A stretch of 64,000 nt of DNA from Martinezella rhizogenes (lineage in GTDB: Bacteria; Pseudomonadota; Alphaproteobacteria; Rhizobiales; Rhizobiaceae), in the NCBI RefSeq assembly GCF_027460065.1, contig NZ_JAPYZZ010000003.1:1-64000 (forward strand), in the 5' to 3' direction. The position numbers and the translations under genes are program-made. The notes under the pieces are model-generated. The model did not search any database. It was not told the DNA's origin and saw only the letters and a program-made list of their open reading frames with translations. This document shows positions 26,153-35,102 of this stretch, piece after piece (position 1 is the first letter of the stretch; the number at the start of each line of letters is the position of its first letter).

Positions 26153-26905
26153 TTGATAGTCAGGGCAATCTGCATTGTGCTCACTGCGTTCACGGCGGGG
26201 TGCCTCAAGAAGGAGGCTCCAGCCGAGCCTCCGTCTGTCGTAACGGATGGAAAAGGGAGCGCAACCGGCACGAAAGAGCCCAAATGTACGCTAGCCTGGA
26301 AGATGCACGGCCACACAACGCAAGCTGAGGCCAAAAGCTTTGCCGCGACATGTCTTACTGCGGCCGATGGAGCGGTCGATATCAAAATGTCGCGGTCGAC
26401 GGTGCGGGCAAAGCTGAGGTCATTTATACCTTCAAGCCACGCCCTCACGGCGATCGTTCCTTCAGACATCGATGTTTTCTGCCCGGGCTATGGGAACGCG
26501 AGCGGTGAAGATCGTGCGGCGTTTTGGCGAGAATTGCTAACCGCCATGGCCAGACCGGAGTCGGATTATAACACCAAGACCGTTTTGTGGGAGCAAGGAC
26601 AGTTCCAGTATAGCGTTGGGCTTTTGCAGCTATCCTATAACGACAAGGATTCTTATCGCGATGTCAGCCCGCCAGGTTGCCAGTTTACGACCGAGGCCGA
26701 GGTCACCAACCCGGACGTGAATCTGCAATGCGGGGTCAAGATCATTGCGAAGCTGGTAAAGAACGGCGGGCCTATAGGTGGAAGCTCAACGAAGCCGAAC
26801 AGCGGGGCCGCCGCCTACTGGTCCACCTTGCGAATGTCTTCACCTGATGCGCGCAACGAGATTACCGCGGCGACACGCACCATTGCTGCCTGCCAGGCGA
26901 AATAA
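26153..26905 (+). CDS. Lipoprotein with lytic-transglycosylase (SLT) motifs
   Basis: 250 aa. A lipobox (FTAGC, Cys17) follows a short hydrophobic signal, so a lipid-anchored envelope protein. The SLT-type core has the catalytic Glu136 in AMARPESDYN and the GLLQLS signature at 156-161, followed by VNLQCGVKIIAKLV and AAYWSTLR. These match goose-lysozyme/SLT enzymes that cleave the MurNAc-GlcNAc bond. Start is probably TTG 26153, for want of an in-frame ATG. Likely in one operon with the secreted protein upstream. Confidence 0.7.
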   Translation: MIVRAICIVLTAFTAGCLKKEAPAEPPSVVTDGKGSATGTKEPKCTLAWKMHGHTTQAEAKSFAATCLTAADGAVDIKMSRSTVRAKLRSFIPSSHALTAIVPSDIDVFCPGYGNASGEDRAAFWRELLTAMARPESDYNTKTVLWEQGQFQYSVGLLQLSYNDKDSYRDVSPPGCQFTTEAEVTNPDVNLQCGVKIIAKLVKNGGPIGGSSTKPNSGAAAYWSTLRMSSPDARNEITAATRTIAACQAK

Positions 26906-27254
26906 TGTATCCCGGCGGTTATTGAAGTTTGAAACGGATTCGAACCAGGAGCTGGTGAAAAATAAGCGAAGTGTTTGAAAGTTGATCGCCCGATTTATCC
27001 GGAGAATTGGCTGCCGAGTACAATTTTCAGCTAAAGAGTGTCGCCAGGAATGTTGCTTTCCATTTGCTGATAAATCGCTGTCTGAAGGTTTCAGTAAACA
27101 GTCCCCTTCCAGCTATTTTAGTCGACCTCATCGGCTTGAAGCAAGCAAGTTGAAAACCTTGCAGTCAAGGGGACAAACACAAGTTTAGTTTTAGAAGGAA
27201 ATACAACGAAGGCAGGTTTTAGAGGCTTGGGACTGATCAAAATTGGGGGTAAAA
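26906..27254. other. Intergenic region, nothing recognised
   Basis: About 350 bases, AT-richer than average, between the transglycosylase and lipase genes. A short forward frame at 26982-27188 shows no family pattern. The lipase promoter may be here. Confidence 0.35.
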
Positions 27255-28598
27255 ATGGGAAGTATAATTTTTCTGCCTGGGATTCTCGGTAGCAGGCTGA
27301 AGCTTGGTAAAGAAGAGATTTGGCCACCTACGGTTGGAGAGGTGCTTAACGGCTACGAGAGGATCGACAAGTTAACCGACCCTGCGGTGATTGCGGGCAG
27401 TCCCATCGACAGTGTTTGCCTAAAATCGGTTTATAAACCGCTCCTCGATGATCTTCAGGTAATCGCAAGTGGTCATGCCGGGGCTGTCGCGCGCAGCCTG
27501 CACAGCTTTGGCTATGATTGGCGGATTGATCTACGCACTGTTGCATCGGACATTGCGAGTCGCATCGACGCCCTACCCCCATCGGATCGTAACGAAATCC
27601 ATTTCGTAGCCCATTCCATGGGCAACCTCGTCCTTCGGCTTTTACTCGAAAGCGGTACATTCGATAAAAAGCCATGGTTTTCGAATATTCGGACTTTGGT
27701 CTCTCTTGCGGGCCCGCACAGAGGAGCGCCAACTGCGCTTGTCCGCGCGCTCGGGCTCGAAGGTACTTTAGGCCTTGCCGGTCCCGACATTAGAAAAATG
27801 GCTAAAGATATACGCTATCCATCCCTTTATCAGCTTCTGCCTCAGCCCGGAATTGTTGCAGCGTGGAGGGATCGCGGATCATCGATGGTAGCTCTGGATA
27901 TCTATGATCGAACCACGGCGGCGGCTTTGGACTTAAATGCGACCAATCTTAAAGTCGCAAAAGATACCCATGCAATACTCGCCAGGAACAAGAAACCGGC
28001 CCACGTGACCTATGTCTATCTCGCTGGCACATCGGAAGATACCTGGATCCGCGTCAACACCAGCGTAGGTCAGCCAAGGCCCGTCGCAGGAAAAGATGCT
28101 GGCGATGGCACAGTCCCGTTGTGGAGTGCTGTCGAACCAACCCAACTCCATCATGTGGCGCCGGGCGTTCATGCCGAGATATTCAAGCATGAACAGATCC
28201 GGGCCCTTATTTATCGCTCTCTTGGTGCTAGAATCCCAAGTACCAACTTCGTAAGTGCCGCAGACAAACCTTTGTTGATGATGCAGACGGGTGAACTTGC
28301 CTATGCCAAGAGTTCTTCCGTTGACGTCATGGTGATACCTTCGAACGGTTTGACAGAGATAAGCGGCGATCTGGTTATCGAATTTACCTACGATCCTATC
28401 GCGGCTGGTTTTGCCCCGTTCCAACGTATTCCGCTAAGTTACAAAGGGCCACAGATAGATCAGATAAAAGTGAGGTTGCCGAATTTGACGCGGGTCGGCT
28501 TTTATCGAATAGGATTCGACGGAACGCATGAGGTCGGTAAAAACGAACATGCCATCTTTGCAATATCGCCAGTTGGGGCGTCAGGGGCCAAATCGTGA
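27255..28598 (+). CDS. LCAT/PDAT-family lipase or phospholipase
   Basis: 447-aa alpha/beta hydrolase of the lecithin:cholesterol acyltransferase family, acting on acyl esters of lipids. The oxyanion motif FLPGILGS is at 6-13, the nucleophile Ser121 in AHSMGN, Asp284 in AGDGTVPLW, and His306 or His312 in GVHAEIFKHEQ. After about residue 340 a beta-rich C-terminal domain, probably accessory, begins. No signal peptide: the fold starts at residue 2, so any export must be non-Sec. ATG 27255 with GGGGG upstream; TTG 27243 is less likely. Stands at the right edge of the island. Confidence 0.75.
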   Translation: MGSIIFLPGILGSRLKLGKEEIWPPTVGEVLNGYERIDKLTDPAVIAGSPIDSVCLKSVYKPLLDDLQVIASGHAGAVARSLHSFGYDWRIDLRTVASDIASRIDALPPSDRNEIHFVAHSMGNLVLRLLLESGTFDKKPWFSNIRTLVSLAGPHRGAPTALVRALGLEGTLGLAGPDIRKMAKDIRYPSLYQLLPQPGIVAAWRDRGSSMVALDIYDRTTAAALDLNATNLKVAKDTHAILARNKKPAHVTYVYLAGTSEDTWIRVNTSVGQPRPVAGKDAGDGTVPLWSAVEPTQLHHVAPGVHAEIFKHEQIRALIYRSLGARIPSTNFVSAADKPLLMMQTGELAYAKSSSVDVMVIPSNGLTEISGDLVIEFTYDPIAAGFAPFQRIPLSYKGPQIDQIKVRLPNLTRVGFYRIGFDGTHEVGKNEHAIFAISPVGASGAKS

Positions 28599-28619
28599 CA
28601 GCACGTGAATTACGGGATG

Positions 28620-28730
28620 TGAACCGCGCCGAGTTTGCCGGAGCCCATTTCGTTTAAATTATGCGGCCCAGGCTGGTGCGTCCAGCCTGGCGTAATACTG
28701 CTCCTCGGCTTCGTCCGGCGGGAGGCCGAT
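28620..28730 (-). mobile_element. IS3-family remnant, copy 2
   Basis: About 100 bases from TGAACCGCGCCGAG onward repeat the end of the remnant at 6071 in the same orientation, including TAATACTGCTCCTCGGCTTC. The similarity fades near 28725. Only the 3' tail of the transposase is left. Confidence 0.7.
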
Positions 28731-28834
28731 GCCGCAATCGGTGGCTGCGCGAAACCGTCGTCACCATCGCTCATCTCTCGTAGCAGCGCCAGATTGCGCT
28801 CGATCGCAACGGACGCAGGAACAAGACCGAGCGA

Positions 28835-30280
28835 TCATTTTGCCACCCGCTGTGCGGGATGAGAAATCCTGAACTCCTCAACCAAGTTGCGAACACGCTC
28901 CGCAACGAAGATTGCGTGCTCGGTAACCTGCGGCAACCCCATCAGCTCTCCAAAGGTCCCACGCGCAAGCGGTCCGGCGATAAAGAGTGAAGTCACGCTT
29001 TCGCCTGAGGTCGCCACGGGATTCGACGACGCATCGACGAGAATACCGAGCCCGGTTGGGCAGGGTTGCAGAAGACCAGCTTCTTCAAGTTCACGAAGCA
29101 GGACCTGGCTTTGAAGGATGCCGCCATGCGCCGGACCCGTGGTGACGACGATCGCGTCGACATCGAGCGCTTCGGGAACGCTCGCGCGCTGGGGTCGAAG
29201 CATTACTCTGTAGCCGGTACCAATCCGCGTTATGGAAGTGAGCGAGGCAGCCCGGACATTCATTTGACCGCTCGCGATCAGTTCCTCCACAGCGGCTTCG
29301 ACCTGCGGAGCGATGCGAAAGCGATGCACATCCCAGACGGGCCGCAAGTGTCGGGCAACGCGCCTTCTCTCAATGACAGGCAGATTTCCCCATATGTCCT
29401 TCCCCTGCGCCCTCAGCGCATCCACGACGCTATGCCACGTCAGGCCCCGTTCCTCTGCTTCTCGCAGCGTCTGGCGAACCTTATGGAGTAACTTGCTTGC
29501 CGAGGTGAACGGTTCAGACAGGAAATCGCCGAAAGGCTCCTGCCCTACAGGGCCATGGCCGCGAGACCGCAAGCCCCTGCGAGAAAAAGACGTTATCTGG
29601 CCGACATGGCCCCGTCTCTTGAGCGAGGCAACCACATCGGCAGAGGTCAAGCCGTTTCCGACGATGAGAACACGATCTGCAGGCTCGACGGCGTCGATCG
29701 CATCGGTCACGGTGACATCCGCAATCAGCTTGGGATCATCTTTGAAGGCCTGAAGCACCCGAGGCAAAGAAGGTGGTGGATGGCTGACCGCCAGCGCGAC
29801 TATATCTGCAATGAGCGCTGTTCCGTCAGACCCTGCAATCTCATAGCGGCTTCCTTTTTGTGACACCGAGATCGCTTTGGTCCGCCAGTGTCTGATACGG
29901 CCGTCATCCAAAAACGGTTGAATCCGTGCCGAGACGTAATCGCCGAAAACAGACCGACTGGGATAAGGCGAGCCATCGTGTCCTATGAGTTCCGCGTCGT
30001 CACGGGCAGAAATACAGCCAAGATAACGCTCAAAATCATCGGGGATATCCGGAAACAGCGTCATTCTTGCCGCGGGGACGTTGATCCTATGCGCGGGATC
30101 GGTCGCGCTATAAGCCAAGCCACGGCCCAACTCCGATCGAGGCTCGATGACAACAACGGATGTATCATTCGGGAAGCCGTTGCCTGCAACCAGATGCATT
30201 GCCATTGCCGCGCCGGTGAAACCACCGCCGACAACCGCCACGGTTACGCGGGCAGAAGCTATGGGAACAAGAGAATTCAT
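28835..30280 (-). CDS. FAD/NAD(P)-binding protein (NAD_binding_9 family)
   Basis: 481-aa flavoprotein. The FAD dinucleotide motif is VAVVGGGFTGAAMA near the N-terminus. A second Rossmann motif lies mid-protein (VLIVGNGLTSADVVASLKRRG), followed by TSFSRRGLRSRGHG. C-terminal FIAGPLARGTFGELMGLPQ closes the FAD fold. Proteins of this type act in siderophore, opine or sulfur metabolism; the substrate is unknown. I choose ATG 30280 with GAGG upstream. Follows sfnB on the same strand after 203 bases and a hairpin, so it may be partly cotranscribed. Confidence 0.8.
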   Translation of the reverse strand: MNSLVPIASARVTVAVVGGGFTGAAMAMHLVAGNGFPNDTSVVVIEPRSELGRGLAYSATDPAHRINVPAARMTLFPDIPDDFERYLGCISARDDAELIGHDGSPYPSRSVFGDYVSARIQPFLDDGRIRHWRTKAISVSQKGSRYEIAGSDGTALIADIVALAVSHPPPSLPRVLQAFKDDPKLIADVTVTDAIDAVEPADRVLIVGNGLTSADVVASLKRRGHVGQITSFSRRGLRSRGHGPVGQEPFGDFLSEPFTSASKLLHKVRQTLREAEERGLTWHSVVDALRAQGKDIWGNLPVIERRRVARHLRPVWDVHRFRIAPQVEAAVEELIASGQMNVRAASLTSITRIGTGYRVMLRPQRASVPEALDVDAIVVTTGPAHGGILQSQVLLRELEEAGLLQPCPTGLGILVDASSNPVATSGESVTSLFIAGPLARGTFGELMGLPQVTEHAIFVAERVRNLVEEFRISHPAQRVAK

Positions 30281-30446
30281 TGCCTCTACATTCTCCCCAA
30301 GGAAATCTGTGTCCCGCATGATGGGATAATGAGTAAAGCCCTAAAAGGCATTTTTCGCTTCCCGCGCATAAGGCTCATCGTCACCACTATTTTATGTTCC
30401 CGACGTTTCCGACACTGCTGGCGGATGTAGCAAGATCAATTACCAA

Positions 30447-30469
30447 CCGGGGCGCCTCGTGCGCCCCGG
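30447..30469 (-). terminator. Hairpin after sfnB
   Basis: Perfect 9-bp GC-rich inverted repeat, CCGGGGCGC / GCGCCCCGG, with a 5-base loop, 15 bases past the sfnB stop. The U-tract on the reverse strand is weak (TTGGTAATT), so termination may be partial. Confidence 0.6.
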
Positions 30470-30483
30470 CCTCCAAAAGTTTC

Positions 30484-31731
30484 TCAACTCCAGGCGTGAA
30501 GCGGCGGCTTCTCGCCATTAAGGAAATACTTGCCGAGGATCGAATATTTCCATCGCACGGGATCATGCAGCGTGTGGGTGCGGGCATTGCGCCAATGGCG
30601 ATCGAGGTGGTGCTCTGCAAGCGTGGAGCGGGTGCCGGCAAGTTCGAAGAGCTTGTTGGTCGCCGCAATGGCAATCTCGGTCGAGAGAATTTTCGCCTCG
30701 GCCGTCACGATCTGTGCTTCGGCGACCGTTTCAGCATTCGGGTTCTGGATGGCCCGATCGATGGCATGACCGGCTTTTTCAAGCAGCGCCTGTGCCGCAT
30801 GCAGCCGCAGCGTCAAATCGCCGACAGCCTGGATCGTGTAGGGGTCATCCCAGGCATGCTCAACGCCGCTATCTACCCATGCACGGCTCTTGCTGCGCAC
30901 GAAGGAGACGGTTTCATCGATTGCCGCCTGCGCAATCCCCGTATCGACCGCGACCTGAATGATCTGGAAAATCGCACCGTCGGCGGTCGGTTCCGCATAC
31001 CCTTTGTAGCCGGGAACCAGATGGGTTTTCGGCACCTTGACGTTATTGAGGATGACAGTGCCCGAGAGCGTCGTGCGCTGTCCGAAGGACGACCAGTCGT
31101 CGATGACGGTCAATCCGGGCGCGTCCCGCTCGGCAATCGCATACCAGGCGCGGCCTTCGTCATCCAGCGCAACGATGGGCACGAGATGGGCGAGAAGTGC
31201 GCCCGAGGAGTAAAATTTCTGGCCGTTGACGATCACATGGTCGCCCGCATCAACAAATTTCGTTTCGAAATCCGCGGCCCGCTTGGAACCGAATTCGGAG
31301 AAGGCATTGCCGAAGCGTGTGCCGCGCAGCACTTCTGAAAACAGCAGCGTCTGCTGGGCCTCATCGGACACCGTCCGGATCGCCGCGACGACGCCGAGAT
31401 GGTTCTGCGCGATCTGGCCAATCGAGGAATCTGCCGCCGATACGATCTCGATCACCTTGGCGAGCGTCGCGTAGGAGACTTCAGGACCGCCGAACTTCTT
31501 CGGCACGTTGATCGACCAGAGTCCGCTTTGCGAGAAGGCATCGAGTTCCTTCACCGGCCAGATGCGATCGCGATCGCGAATGGCTGCCCCGGGGGCAATT
31601 TCGGCCGCCAGCTTCTTCGCCACGTCGATCGCTTCGGCGTCGCTCTTGATGATGTGTGCCGGCTCGCTCGGCCGCGCCACGGCCGGAACGCCTTGCGCCG
31701 CATCTTTCGTCTTCACGTTGGAAATGGTCAT
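30484..31731 (-). CDS. sfnB: SfnB-family sulfur-acquisition oxidoreductase (acyl-CoA dehydrogenase fold)
   Basis: 415-aa flavin-dependent monooxygenase-like protein of the SfnB/DszC group, linked to use of dimethyl sulfone and other organosulfur compounds. Acyl-CoA-dehydrogenase layout: N-terminal helices (SDAEAIDVAKKLAAEIAPG), middle barrel (GNAFSEFGSKR, DDWSSFGQRTTLSGTV), C-terminal bundle ending AGTRSTLAEHHLDRHWRNARTHTLHDP. ATG 31731 is preceded by GGAGAC. Last gene of the msuE-sfnG-transporter operon, which supports the sulfur role. Confidence 0.85.
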   Translation of the reverse strand: MTISNVKTKDAAQGVPAVARPSEPAHIIKSDAEAIDVAKKLAAEIAPGAAIRDRDRIWPVKELDAFSQSGLWSINVPKKFGGPEVSYATLAKVIEIVSAADSSIGQIAQNHLGVVAAIRTVSDEAQQTLLFSEVLRGTRFGNAFSEFGSKRAADFETKFVDAGDHVIVNGQKFYSSGALLAHLVPIVALDDEGRAWYAIAERDAPGLTVIDDWSSFGQRTTLSGTVILNNVKVPKTHLVPGYKGYAEPTADGAIFQIIQVAVDTGIAQAAIDETVSFVRSKSRAWVDSGVEHAWDDPYTIQAVGDLTLRLHAAQALLEKAGHAIDRAIQNPNAETVAEAQIVTAEAKILSTEIAIAATNKLFELAGTRSTLAEHHLDRHWRNARTHTLHDPVRWKYSILGKYFLNGEKPPLHAWS

Positions 31732-31757
31732 GCCATGTCTCCTCTTTCCTTTGGTTT

Positions 31758-32534
31758 TCAATGAATATGCGTGACAGGCGCGGCTGGTTTCTGGCCCAGA
31801 TAAAAGGCTTTCACGTCATCGCGCGCCTTGAGCTCGGCGGCCGTGCCTGACAGCACGCTCACCCCGTTTTCCAGAATGATGGCCCGGTCGGCATAGGCCA
31901 GCGCGACTGCTGAGTTTTGTTCAGCGACCAGGATCGAAAGACCTTCTTCGCGATTGAGACGCTTCAGCGTGCGGAAAATATCCTGCACGATGAGAGGCGC
32001 CAGCCCCATTGACGGTTCGTCGAGGACGAGCAGCCGCGGCCGCGACATCAGTGCCCGGCCGATGGCCGTCATCTGCTGCTCGCCACCCGAAGTGAGGCCG
32101 GAAAGCACCCGTCGCTTTTCCCTAAGCCTTGGGAAATGCGCGTAAATTTTCTCAAGATCGGTCGCGATTTCAGTGCGTGTGGCGGATCGGCCAAGACCGC
32201 CTGAGACCAGATTTTCCTCGACCGTCAGCGTCTTGAAACAATGGCGACCCTCGAGCACCTGCACGAGACCGAGACGGACAAGGCTTGCCGGGGTTTCGCG
32301 CGTGACATCGCGACCGTCAAACAGGACATGGCCGGCAAGCACCTGCCCCCGTTCGGCCGGAAGGAGGTTGGAAACCGCCTTCAGCGTCGTCGTCTTACCG
32401 GCACCGTTCGCACCGAGAACCGCAAGTATCTCACCTCGCCCAAGCGAAAAGGTGACCCCATGCAATGCGGTAATGGCATGATTGTAGGTTGCATGGAGCC
32501 CCTCCACAGCGAGCAGCCTGTTCCCCTCGGTCAT
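31758..32534 (-). CDS. Branched-chain-type ABC transporter ATPase, LivF type
   Basis: 258-aa ATPase: Walker A GANGAGKTT, signature LTSGGEQQM (a slight variant of LSGGEQQ), Walker B LLVLDEPSMGLAP. Works with the LivG-type protein (35999), permeases 34040 and 35103, and binding protein 32606. ATG 32534 follows AAGGAG. By context the importer carries an organosulfur compound and not an amino acid (inference). Confidence 0.9.
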   Translation of the reverse strand: MTEGNRLLAVEGLHATYNHAITALHGVTFSLGRGEILAVLGANGAGKTTTLKAVSNLLPAERGQVLAGHVLFDGRDVTRETPASLVRLGLVQVLEGRHCFKTLTVEENLVSGGLGRSATRTEIATDLEKIYAHFPRLREKRRVLSGLTSGGEQQMTAIGRALMSRPRLLVLDEPSMGLAPLIVQDIFRTLKRLNREEGLSILVAEQNSAVALAYADRAIILENGVSVLSGTAAELKARDDVKAFYLGQKPAAPVTHIH

Positions 32535-32605
32535 CACGATCTCCTTGGCGCTTTTAGTGATATTGTGGCCGGACACGGGGAAACCCTTGCCCGACCACGC
32601 AAACA

Positions 32606-33940
32606 TCAGTTCGTCACGGAATTTGCATCTTCCGACGTGCGGAGCTTGATGCCCTTTTCAGCCGCATAGGCCTCGGACGATTTCTCGATGATCGGGCGCA
32701 GCAGGGCCCAGTCCGGTGCGATCCAATCGGAAACCACATTCCATTTCTTGCCATCCCACTGCTGGAACGTCACGTAGCCGTTACCCTCGTGGTTATCCCA
32801 GGTGACATTGATCGAATGGAAGAGATCCTTGGCGCCCAATGCCTCGACACGGGCTGGGTCCAGTTGCAGATGCTCGAAGCCCCAGCGAACTTCGTCGCCG
32901 GTCAGGGTGCGCTTGCCGAATTTCTCCTGGGCGATCCGCAAGGCCTCGACATTCAGGATACCGTTGACGATACCGAGATTGTGATAGACGGAACCGATGC
33001 GGCCCTTGTCTTCAAGGTTACCCTTGCCGGCGTCGTAGACCGTCTTCACGATCTCCTTCACGACCGGATATTCGGCTCCAGATGCCTGGGTGGTGATGGC
33101 GGTGTAGCCCTTGGCCGCATCGCCGGCGGGAATAACGTCCTCTTCCGAGTTGGACCAGACATTGCCAATGATGTGATCGACCGGGAAACCGGTCTTCGCC
33201 GCCGTCTTCAGCGCCACCGGGTTCATCACACCCCAACCGCGCAGCACGACGTAATCCGGCTTGGCACGGCGGATCGTCAACCACTGCGACTGTTGCTCGT
33301 TGCCGGGATGCGGGACTTCGATCTGCTGCAGCTCGAAACCGTATTTCTTGGACAGAAGTTCGTAGATCGGGATCGTTTCCTTGCCATAGGGCGAGCCGTG
33401 ATAGAGCACGACGATCTTCTTGCCCTTCAGCCCTTCAAGCCCGCCTTGCTTGGAGGCGATGTAGTTCACGATGCCCGAGGTTTCGCTGTAGGGGTTGAGC
33501 AGCAACGGGAAGACGTAAGGGAAAACCCGACCATCGGTCGAATCCGTGCGGCCGTGGTTGATGGTAATGAGCGGCACCTTGTCCTGCGTGATACGGTCAA
33601 TCATGGCATAGGCGATGCCGACCGACAGCGGGTTCCATGCCGCAACGCCGGGATTGCTCTTCAGCCTTTCATAAGCCTCGACACCGCGTTCGACTTCGTA
33701 CTGGGTTTCAGCCTCAGACCAGGTCAGCTTGACACCGTTGACACCGCCGTCCCTGATATTGATGAGATTGAGGTAATCGATAAAACCGCCGAAAAAGCCA
33801 GTGCCGCCTGCAGCATATGGCCCGACGCGGTAGCTCTGCAGAGGAAAGTGCTGCTCATCGGCCATGGCCGGGAAGGCGATGGCCGCGAGGCTGATGCCGG
33901 CAGCAAAGGCTGCTGCTTTGATCTTGGTATAAAGGGTCAT
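32606..33940 (-). CDS. Branched-chain-type ABC transporter substrate-binding protein
   Basis: 444-aa type-1 periplasmic-binding-fold protein. Signal peptide residues 1-26 (AAFAAGISLAAIAFPAMA, then DEQHFPLQSYRVG). The body shows PYAAGGTGFFGGFIDYLNLINI, VPLITINHGRTDST, KKIVVLYHGSPYGKETIPIYELLS and DYVVLRGWGVMNPVALKTAAK. Larger than most LivJ proteins and close to the HAAT/amide-urea subgroup. Start ATG 33940; 13 upstream codons are open but not signal-like. Ligand unknown, probably an organosulfur compound. Confidence 0.85.
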   Translation of the reverse strand: MTLYTKIKAAAFAAGISLAAIAFPAMADEQHFPLQSYRVGPYAAGGTGFFGGFIDYLNLINIRDGGVNGVKLTWSEAETQYEVERGVEAYERLKSNPGVAAWNPLSVGIAYAMIDRITQDKVPLITINHGRTDSTDGRVFPYVFPLLLNPYSETSGIVNYIASKQGGLEGLKGKKIVVLYHGSPYGKETIPIYELLSKKYGFELQQIEVPHPGNEQQSQWLTIRRAKPDYVVLRGWGVMNPVALKTAAKTGFPVDHIIGNVWSNSEEDVIPAGDAAKGYTAITTQASGAEYPVVKEIVKTVYDAGKGNLEDKGRIGSVYHNLGIVNGILNVEALRIAQEKFGKRTLTGDEVRWGFEHLQLDPARVEALGAKDLFHSINVTWDNHEGNGYVTFQQWDGKKWNVVSDWIAPDWALLRPIIEKSSEAYAAEKGIKLRTSEDANSVTN

Positions 33941-34039
33941 ATCTGGACACACTCCGTCTGTCGGCTGGCGCTCGGCCATCCCGTGTTGCTTTCAGGAATT
34001 CTTTGCTGTTGGGCTTTTCTTGTTGGAAGCCTTTGCCTG

Positions 34040-35101
34040 TCAGGCCCGGCTTCGAGGAATCCACATCCGCCTGACGGTCGCCGCGATGCGAGACCTCAAG
34101 CGATCCCACAACGAGACGAGGCCGTCAGGCTCAAGGATCAGAAACAGGATGATCAGGGCGCCCAGCACGATGCGCTGCGTCATGTCGAGCACGCCGGAAT
34201 CAAAGACACCGCCCAGGAGTATGGAGCCAAGTCTGGATAGGATGAGCGGAAAGACGACGATCAGCGCCGCGCCGAAAAAGGCACCACGGATCGAGGCAAG
34301 CCCGCCGATGATGACGATGAAGAGGATTTGAAAGGAACGGTCGAGGTTGAAGCCAGCGGGCTCCACCGTGCGCAGATAGGCGAAGGCCCAGATCACCCCG
34401 GAAACGCCGATGATGAAGGAAGAGATCGCAAAAGCGAGCAGCTTCGTGCGCAACACCGGAACACCGATGATACGTGCGGCGGTCTCGTTGTCTCGCACCG
34501 CGATGAAGTTGCGGCCGGTTTGTGACGACACCAGGCGGTAGGCGAGGAAAGTGAAGACGGTGACGACGGTCAGCGCGAAGAGATAACGCCCGACCGGCCC
34601 TTCGAAGGAAACCCCGGCCAGCGACAGCGCCGGCGCATCGATCACACCCGATGCGGACTGGTTGGAAAACCAGCTGAATTTCGTCAACGCCCATTGCACG
34701 AAGAACTGCGCCGCGAGCGTCGAGACGGCGAGATAGAAACCACGCAGTCGCAGGCTCGGCAGGCCAAAGACGATGCCGATGACGGCTGCCGAAACGCCGG
34801 CAAGCACGATCGAAACGATAAGCGGCAGCCCATCGACCCGCAGGTTGAAATTATACGCCGCGAAGGCACCGACGGCCATGAAAGCAGCCGAGCCGAGTGA
34901 CACCTGACCCGCATAGCCAGTCAAAAGGTTGAGGCCGACCCCGGCAAGGCTGAGAGCAAGAAACGGCAGCAGGATTGCCTCGAAAAGGTAACTGGTGCCG
35001 ACAAATGGCACGACGAGATAGGCGATGGCGAGCACCGCAATCGTTCCGGCATGGCGCGGCAGGGAAAACGGCGGCGAAAGATCGGCTGTAACGGCGGACA
35101 T
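34040..35101 (-). CDS. Branched-chain-type ABC permease, LivM type
   Basis: 353-aa inner-membrane permease with about nine membrane segments (AIAYLVVPFVGTSYLFEAILL, GVGLNLLTGYAGQVSLGSAAFMAVGAFA, IAVRDNETAARIIGV, FAFAYLRTVEP region). GYAGQVSLG and RDNETAA are LivM signatures. ATG 35101; the LivH-type stop is 2 bases upstream. A basic C-terminus (RRMWIPRSRA) faces the cytoplasm. Confidence 0.9.
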   Translation of the reverse strand: MSAVTADLSPPFSLPRHAGTIAVLAIAYLVVPFVGTSYLFEAILLPFLALSLAGVGLNLLTGYAGQVSLGSAAFMAVGAFAAYNFNLRVDGLPLIVSIVLAGVSAAVIGIVFGLPSLRLRGFYLAVSTLAAQFFVQWALTKFSWFSNQSASGVIDAPALSLAGVSFEGPVGRYLFALTVVTVFTFLAYRLVSSQTGRNFIAVRDNETAARIIGVPVLRTKLLAFAISSFIIGVSGVIWAFAYLRTVEPAGFNLDRSFQILFIVIIGGLASIRGAFFGAALIVVFPLILSRLGSILLGGVFDSGVLDMTQRIVLGALIILFLILEPDGLVSLWDRLRSRIAATVRRMWIPRSRA

Positions 35102-35102
35102 A

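Noticed and set aside
19730-28730. Prophage or type VI secretion island
   Set aside because: No capsid, tail, integrase, VgrG, PAAR or Hcp-like gene is visible, and no tRNA or att repeat borders the region.
32789-34240. 483-codon forward reading frame
   Set aside because: It lies opposite the binding-protein gene with its signal peptide and family motifs, and has no family pattern of its own.
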